A DNA stretch of 64,000 nt from Fimbriimonadaceae bacterium (GTDB taxonomy: Bacteria; Armatimonadota; Fimbriimonadia; Fimbriimonadales; Fimbriimonadaceae), in assembly GCA_020847855.1 (NCBI GenBank), contig JADLBH010000010.1, positions 62,001 to 126,000 on the forward strand, written 5' to 3'. Under the pieces are notes generated by a model that did not search any database, had not been told where the DNA came from, and saw only the letters and a program-made list of their open reading frames with translations. The translations under genes were made by a program, and so were the position numbers. Positions 59,930-64,000 of the stretch are shown one piece after another. Every line of letters starts with the position of its first letter. Within the stretch, counting starts at the first letter, position 1.

Positions 59930-62314
59930 TCACTCTTGTCCTGGCTCGTCGCCTTCCAGCCCGCCGTCGTTCGTGAAGAAGCCTGCCGCAAGAATCCCGG
60001 CCTCTCCGTCGCTGGAAGCTCGCGGGGAGAGGACGACGTAGTCCGGTATGCCCGCTCCCGAGACGAAGAGCGGTAGGCGGTCGGTAGTGCGCATTCCCGT
60101 CAAGCCGAGGCCGGAAAAGACCAAGACTGACTCGGTACCCGAGCCGATGCGGGGTGCCACGAACGCGAAGCCCGTGCCCTCGCCGTGGAACTCCCGCTTA
60201 CCCAACCTCAGCGTCCTTCCCGACACGCTCACCGGGCCGCTTCCCACTACGGCAGCGTAGGCAGAGTTGAACCGTTGGTCACCGTAAAGGACGATGTTTC
60301 GCCCTGCAAACCTATGGACATCGAAGTCGGTGTCGGGCATGACCAGACACCCCGAATTGCCGCGATACCAGAAGTTCTCAGCATCGAACCGTGCTCGGGC
60401 GAAGGCCCACCGATCCTCCCCAGGACCCCCCGCAGTTCCATAGACGAGGACGACGTTCCGGTCGAACGCTTCCTTGATTCCCGCACCGCGGCTTGGGTTT
60501 CGGAAAGCCCCGTCCAGCGATGCGCCTTTGCGCCACTCCCCGTTGACCTTTTCAAAGAGCTGGGGGCCGTCGCCGAGTTCGGCGAAGGTCGTGCCGTCCA
60601 AGGTCACCGACCACGATCCGCCGCCGTGGAGGGCCGCAGGGCGAAGTTCGAGATGGGCAACGTTCTTGGTCGTACCTACGATCTCGCGGCGGAAAGGCCG
60701 GGAAGTGAGGTCAACTTCGCTGGGGAGGAGAGGACGTTCCTGTTGCCCGATCGTGGCCCAGTGGGTGGACGAGTGGATCGCGGGCGATAGGGTGGCGAAC
60801 CGCAACCGAAGGACCTCAGAGTCGAGCGGAACCTTCGTACGGGCAAAGAGGTCGAAGATCGGAGGCCAGTCCACGCAGTTCGCCCCCGGTTCCGGGTCGG
60901 TGTCGTACCAATGGCCTTGGCCGGGCTCTTCGTGCCAGGCGACCATCGCACCCAGCTTCACAAGGGCCCCGCGCATGGCTCTGGGCTCCCTCACGGGCAC
61001 GGTCTCATCGGCGTCGCCGTGTAGCACGTAGACCGGTGTGTGCAGGTAGTTCTGGCCCACCAGCAAAGGATCGCTCGGGCTCGAAGCCCGGAGGAGCGTC
61101 TTGGCGATCGTGCCTTCGGCGTCGCGGGGCGCGCCGCCAGCATAGGTCCAGAAGCTTTGCCAACCTGCGCACGGCGCGGTGGCCGCGAACCTCCCTGGGA
61201 ACTGTGCCCCGAACATCCAGGCCCCGTGCCCACCCATGGAATGGCCCGTCACATAGGTCTGGGCAGGATCCGTGTCCAGCGAGGCTTGTGCCAGGGCCAG
61301 CACCTCCAGGCCATCTTTGCGGCCGATATCTTCCCAATCGAACCCGTATGGTCGCCGGTTGGTCGGTGCGACGATGTGGGCCCACTGCTTGGGGGAGTAA
61401 GCCTCCGCCTGACCGATACCCTCGACGCTCGCTCCGTGCAATGTGAGCACGAGGCCCTGGCCTGGCCTCGGATCGAGGGAAGGCAGCAGGCCGTAATACT
61501 GCACGCTGTCGTCCATCTTGCTCAAGAACGTGACCTTCCGTGCCTGGTTCGGCTCGCGCTGACGCAGGGTGAGCCTTGCCTCGGCTGCGACTTCAGGCTC
61601 TCCCCCGAGCTTGACCGTGATCTCGCCGAGTTTCGAAGGCAAACCTACCTTGATCTTTCTTATCGAGAGTGCTGGAATGTCCGGGACGCGCGTGCGCACG
61701 CTTGTGCCGTCGGCGGCGGCTGCCGTGACCGATCCCGGCCGAATGGCACGCTTAAGCGCGTTCCGCACGACCAACGCACCGAGTACAGGTGCGTCCCCTT
61801 CGCGGACGAGATCGGGGAGGGTGGGGTCGCGCAAGTCGAAGCTCACTGGCGCGGGGGGCTCTTCGATCCTTGCCCGGAACCGCCCACGGCTGCACGCAAA
61901 GAGAAGGAGGTTGTCGCCCTTGCGCAACTCGATGGGAAGGGAGACGTAGCCGAACTGGTACGGATCGCCGGTTCGTGGTTCGCCGTTCACGTACACCATC
62001 GTATGACCCTGGGCTTCGAGCAGGACGATCCGCTCGGTTGCCGATCGCACGACCCAGGCCGCGTAGCCGCTGCCGAACGCCCGGCCCGTGAACCACCCGT
62101 CCTCTCCGGGCTTCTCCTCGGCCCAGACGAGTCCTGCAAAGTTTCTCCCCGCCTCCGGGATGCCAGTCACACTCGTGACCAGCGCGTGCTCCACGGGGTC
62201 GGGCCGAATCATGGAACGCCCGCCCCGCGGCACGGTCGCAGTGAGAAGGGAGGTCGGTGAGGCCTCGAACCGGGCTGGTTGGGTGAGAAAGAGGAGAAGG
62301 AGTCCGGTGCCCAT
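59930..62314 (-). CDS. large secreted alpha/beta hydrolase (prolyl-oligopeptidase-like)
   Basis: A 794-residue exported protein. The N-terminal 250 residues form beta domains. The hydrolase domain follows with nucleophile motif TGHSMGGHGAWMFG, the acid region YVLHGDADETVPV and the His region EEPGQGHWYDTD, the full triad. The C-terminal 270 residues are another beta-rich region seen in related secreted peptidase/esterases of Armatimonadota and Planctomycetota. The substrate is unknown. Confidence 0.8.
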   Translation of the reverse strand: MGTGLLLLFLTQPARFEASPTSLLTATVPRGGRSMIRPDPVEHALVTSVTGIPEAGRNFAGLVWAEEKPGEDGWFTGRAFGSGYAAWVVRSATERIVLLEAQGHTMVYVNGEPRTGDPYQFGYVSLPIELRKGDNLLLFACSRGRFRARIEEPPAPVSFDLRDPTLPDLVREGDAPVLGALVVRNALKRAIRPGSVTAAAADGTSVRTRVPDIPALSIRKIKVGLPSKLGEITVKLGGEPEVAAEARLTLRQREPNQARKVTFLSKMDDSVQYYGLLPSLDPRPGQGLVLTLHGASVEGIGQAEAYSPKQWAHIVAPTNRRPYGFDWEDIGRKDGLEVLALAQASLDTDPAQTYVTGHSMGGHGAWMFGAQFPGRFAATAPCAGWQSFWTYAGGAPRDAEGTIAKTLLRASSPSDPLLVGQNYLHTPVYVLHGDADETVPVREPRAMRGALVKLGAMVAWHEEPGQGHWYDTDPEPGANCVDWPPIFDLFARTKVPLDSEVLRLRFATLSPAIHSSTHWATIGQQERPLLPSEVDLTSRPFRREIVGTTKNVAHLELRPAALHGGGSWSVTLDGTTFAELGDGPQLFEKVNGEWRKGASLDGAFRNPSRGAGIKEAFDRNVVLVYGTAGGPGEDRWAFARARFDAENFWYRGNSGCLVMPDTDFDVHRFAGRNIVLYGDQRFNSAYAAVVGSGPVSVSGRTLRLGKREFHGEGTGFAFVAPRIGSGTESVLVFSGLGLTGMRTTDRLPLFVSGAGIPDYVVLSPRASSDGEAGILAAGFFTNDGGLEGDEPGQE

Positions 62315-62357
62315 GCGGGGATTCTAGCCTTGGCGCGCATCGAGTAGCCTTGCGAAG

Positions 62358-63770
62358 ATGACGGTAAGGCATTGGATCGGCGCAGAGGGACGGGAGATCG
62401 GGCCGAGGTTCTACGCTTCGAGGAACCCAACCCTGCCCGACGAGATCATTGCCGAGGTGCCGGAGGGCGGGGCAGAGGCGGTCCAAGCCGCGGCGAGCGC
62501 CGCATCGCTGGCGAAGGAAGGCTGGGCAGGCTCGACCGGTGCCGAGCGCGGAGCAGTGCTCTATGCGTGGGCTGCCGTCATCGAGTCGGAAAAGGAGACG
62601 TGGGCCAACCTTATGGTGGAGGAGGTCGGAAAGCCGATCGGGGAGGCGCGGGGCGAGGTGGCTCGGTGCGTCGCGATCTTGCGCTACTACGCGAACGAGG
62701 CGGTGCGGCCCAGTGGCCAGGTGATCCCGGCCCTGGCGCCAGGCGCCGTCCAATATGCGGTCCAGCGACCGATCGGGGTCGTGGGGCTGGTGACGCCCTG
62801 GAACTTTCCCTTCGCGATCCCGCTCTGGAAGGCAGCCCCTGCCCTAGCCCTTGGCAACACAGTCGTTTGGAAGCCGAGCGAGGAGGCGGCGGCTTGCGCG
62901 GAACTCCTCGCCACGTCCTCGCGCAAGGCTGGGCTACCGGCCGGAGTGTTCAACGCCGTCTTCGGCGGTTCGGAGACGGGCAAGGCGCTCGCTGCGGAAG
63001 GCTCGATCGGCGCGGTGTCCTTCACCGGCTCTGCCGCGGCGGGGAAATCGGTCGCGATCGCCTGCGCGGGCCGGAACGCGAAGTTTCAGACCGAGATGGG
63101 GGGAAAGAACGTGGGGATCGTCCTGCCTGACGCCTCGATGGAGAGGGCCGCCGCGCTCGTGGCGGCCGGGGCGATGAGGTTCGCAGGTCAAAAGTGCACC
63201 GCCACAAGCCGGGTCGTCGTCGTCCGTAGTGCGCGGGACGCGTTCCTCAAGGCCCTCAGGCCCGCGTTGGAAGCGCTTCCTTCCGGGGATCCGAAAATGG
63301 GTTCGGTCGCGATCGGCCCCGTAATCAACATGGTGGCGCACCAGCGGCTCGGAGCCGTGGTCTCCTCGATCGGGGAAGAGGCGTGGTGGAAGGGCGAGAC
63401 ACCCCCAGGCTATGGGGTTCCCCCCGTCGTCGTGGTCGGCCTCGATCCCGGCGACGCCCTTGCGCAAGAGGAGCTTTTCGGCCCGATCCTGGCCGTACTC
63501 AGTGCCGAGGACGCGGACGATGCGGTGAGGATTGCCAACGCCGTGGACTATGGCCTCTCCGCCGCGCTCTACACGTCCTCGGTCTCGGAGGCGGTACGCC
63601 TCGCCCCTCGGATCGAGGCTGGGCTCGTCCGGGTGAACGGGGACACGACCGGGGTTGACCCTCACTCACCGTTTGGTGGGCTCAAGGGATCCAGCTCAGG
63701 CACGAGGGAGCAAGGGACCGTGGCCAGAGACTTCTTCACGGACTGGCAGACGGTTCAAATCGCGGGATAG
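62358..63770 (+). CDS. aldehyde dehydrogenase
   Basis: A 470-residue NAD(P)-dependent ALDH. VVGLVTPWNFPFAIP, the Rossmann turn FTGSAAAGKSV, the catalytic Glu in TEMGGKNVGIVLPDA, the catalytic Cys in FAGQKCTATSR and the C-terminal HSPFGGLKGSSSGTREQG are all present. It is closest in pattern to 2-oxoglutarate semialdehyde dehydrogenases. A DapA-family gene converges on it with a 16-base overlap, a pairing known from sugar-acid catabolism. Confidence 0.88.
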   Translation: MTVRHWIGAEGREIGPRFYASRNPTLPDEIIAEVPEGGAEAVQAAASAASLAKEGWAGSTGAERGAVLYAWAAVIESEKETWANLMVEEVGKPIGEARGEVARCVAILRYYANEAVRPSGQVIPALAPGAVQYAVQRPIGVVGLVTPWNFPFAIPLWKAAPALALGNTVVWKPSEEAAACAELLATSSRKAGLPAGVFNAVFGGSETGKALAAEGSIGAVSFTGSAAAGKSVAIACAGRNAKFQTEMGGKNVGIVLPDASMERAAALVAAGAMRFAGQKCTATSRVVVVRSARDAFLKALRPALEALPSGDPKMGSVAIGPVINMVAHQRLGAVVSSIGEEAWWKGETPPGYGVPPVVVVGLDPGDALAQEELFGPILAVLSAEDADDAVRIANAVDYGLSAALYTSSVSEAVRLAPRIEAGLVRVNGDTTGVDPHSPFGGLKGSSSGTREQGTVARDFFTDWQTVQIAG

Positions 63771-64000
63771 GTCCGTTGGGCCCCGCGGAGCGTCGCTAGC
63801 GCATGCTCTCGCAAGGGGCCTTCCAGGGTCGATCGGGGGCCACGGACCCGCTCGTTGCCCCTGCCAACCTCCTGCTGCACCAGCTTGATCGCCTGCACAA
63901 ACTCGGGGATGACATCGAGGCGAAGGAGGGGGAGGAACCATTGATAAAGGCGGGTCGCGGATGCCAGGTCGCCGTTTTGCGTGAGATCAAACAATCGTAC
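63755..64000 (-). CDS. DapA-family lyase/dehydratase, C-terminal part (runs off right edge)
   Basis: The visible 81 residues (LYQWFLPLLRLDVIPEFVQA, IKLVQQEVGRGNERVRGPRS) match the C-terminal helices of dihydrodipicolinate synthase family members. Given the aldehyde dehydrogenase neighbour, a sugar-acid or hydroxyproline pathway enzyme is as likely as lysine synthesis. The 5' part lies outside the window. Confidence 0.8.
   Translation of the reverse strand, partial: VRLFDLTQNGDLASATRLYQWFLPLLRLDVIPEFVQAIKLVQQEVGRGNERVRGPRSTLEGPLREHALATLRGAQRTYPAI

Noticed and set aside
61040-62260. 406-codon plus-strand frame opposite the secreted hydrolase
   Set aside because: It is antisense to an intact hydrolase with a full catalytic triad and has no start context.

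Overview
The window is a GC-rich bacterial chromosome segment. A Gram-negative type flagellum with L and P rings (flgH, flgI), a prepilin-like secreted protein of the DUF1559 / H-X9-DG type, a DUF1080 protein next to a Tat-exported Gfo/Idh/MocA oxidoreductase, and large numbers of secreted unknowns together suggest a diderm of the Armatimonadota (Fimbriimonadia-like). Planctomycetota or another PVC relative is the alternative. This assignment is inference; no rRNA is present.

Layout. (1) 1-7020, minus strand: an Rhs/YD-repeat locus directly downstream of tRNA-Arg(UCU). It consists of a 5'-truncated Rhs core, then three Rhs C-terminal cassettes that share a near-identical core repeat but carry unrelated membrane-type tips. 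Each tip is followed by a small membrane protein that is a candidate immunity partner. A further Rhs core fragment runs off the left edge. (2) 7120-12644, minus: two paralogous membrane proteins, a metallophosphoesterase, a matrixin-like protease, prfA, a slipin and an M50-like membrane protease. (3) 12736-21093, plus: a tightly packed flagellar operon (flgF-like, flgG, flgA, flgH, flgI, flgJ-like, flgN, flgK, flgL, fliW, csrA), continuing through a membrane protein into ribF. Its FlgA carries an unusual FlgG-like N-terminal domain. (4) 22451-40171: housekeeping and envelope genes, including a repeat-rich lipoprotein, two zinc-type dehydrogenases plus a cupin, an M48 protease, purH, mreBCD, a glutamate dehydrogenase, tRNA-Leu(GAG), a secreted GH13 enzyme, a DUF1559 protein and a DUF4349 lipoprotein.

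(5) 40172-54944 is accessory in character. It holds a decayed second copy of the DUF4349/glcF junction and a cluster of long poly-G/C tracts. One of these tracts separates a signal peptide from its mature protein, as in a phase-variable gene. It also holds a glycolate-oxidase-type iron-sulfur protein, a 921-residue cyclase/NB-ARC/TPR regulator, three two-gene modules encoding secreted proteins of unknown function, folE2, and a deacetylase-like lipoprotein with altered catalytic residues. In front of one secreted module lies an array of 8-bp repeats. Each unit spells a start-Arg-stop mini-ORF overlapping the next start, and the last ATG is in frame with the downstream gene.

(6) 54948-64000: a copper-export pair (copA, csoR) with two matching 17-bp operator candidates, a zinc-ribbon protein, a Tat-exported oxidoreductase with a DUF1080 partner, a large secreted alpha/beta hydrolase, an aldehyde dehydrogenase, and the 3' end of a DapA-family gene.

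The strongest candidates for undescribed biology are the mini-ORF ladder at 50557-50618, the poly-G switch at 42695-42707, the Rhs tip array at 1-7020, and the paired secreted-protein modules.
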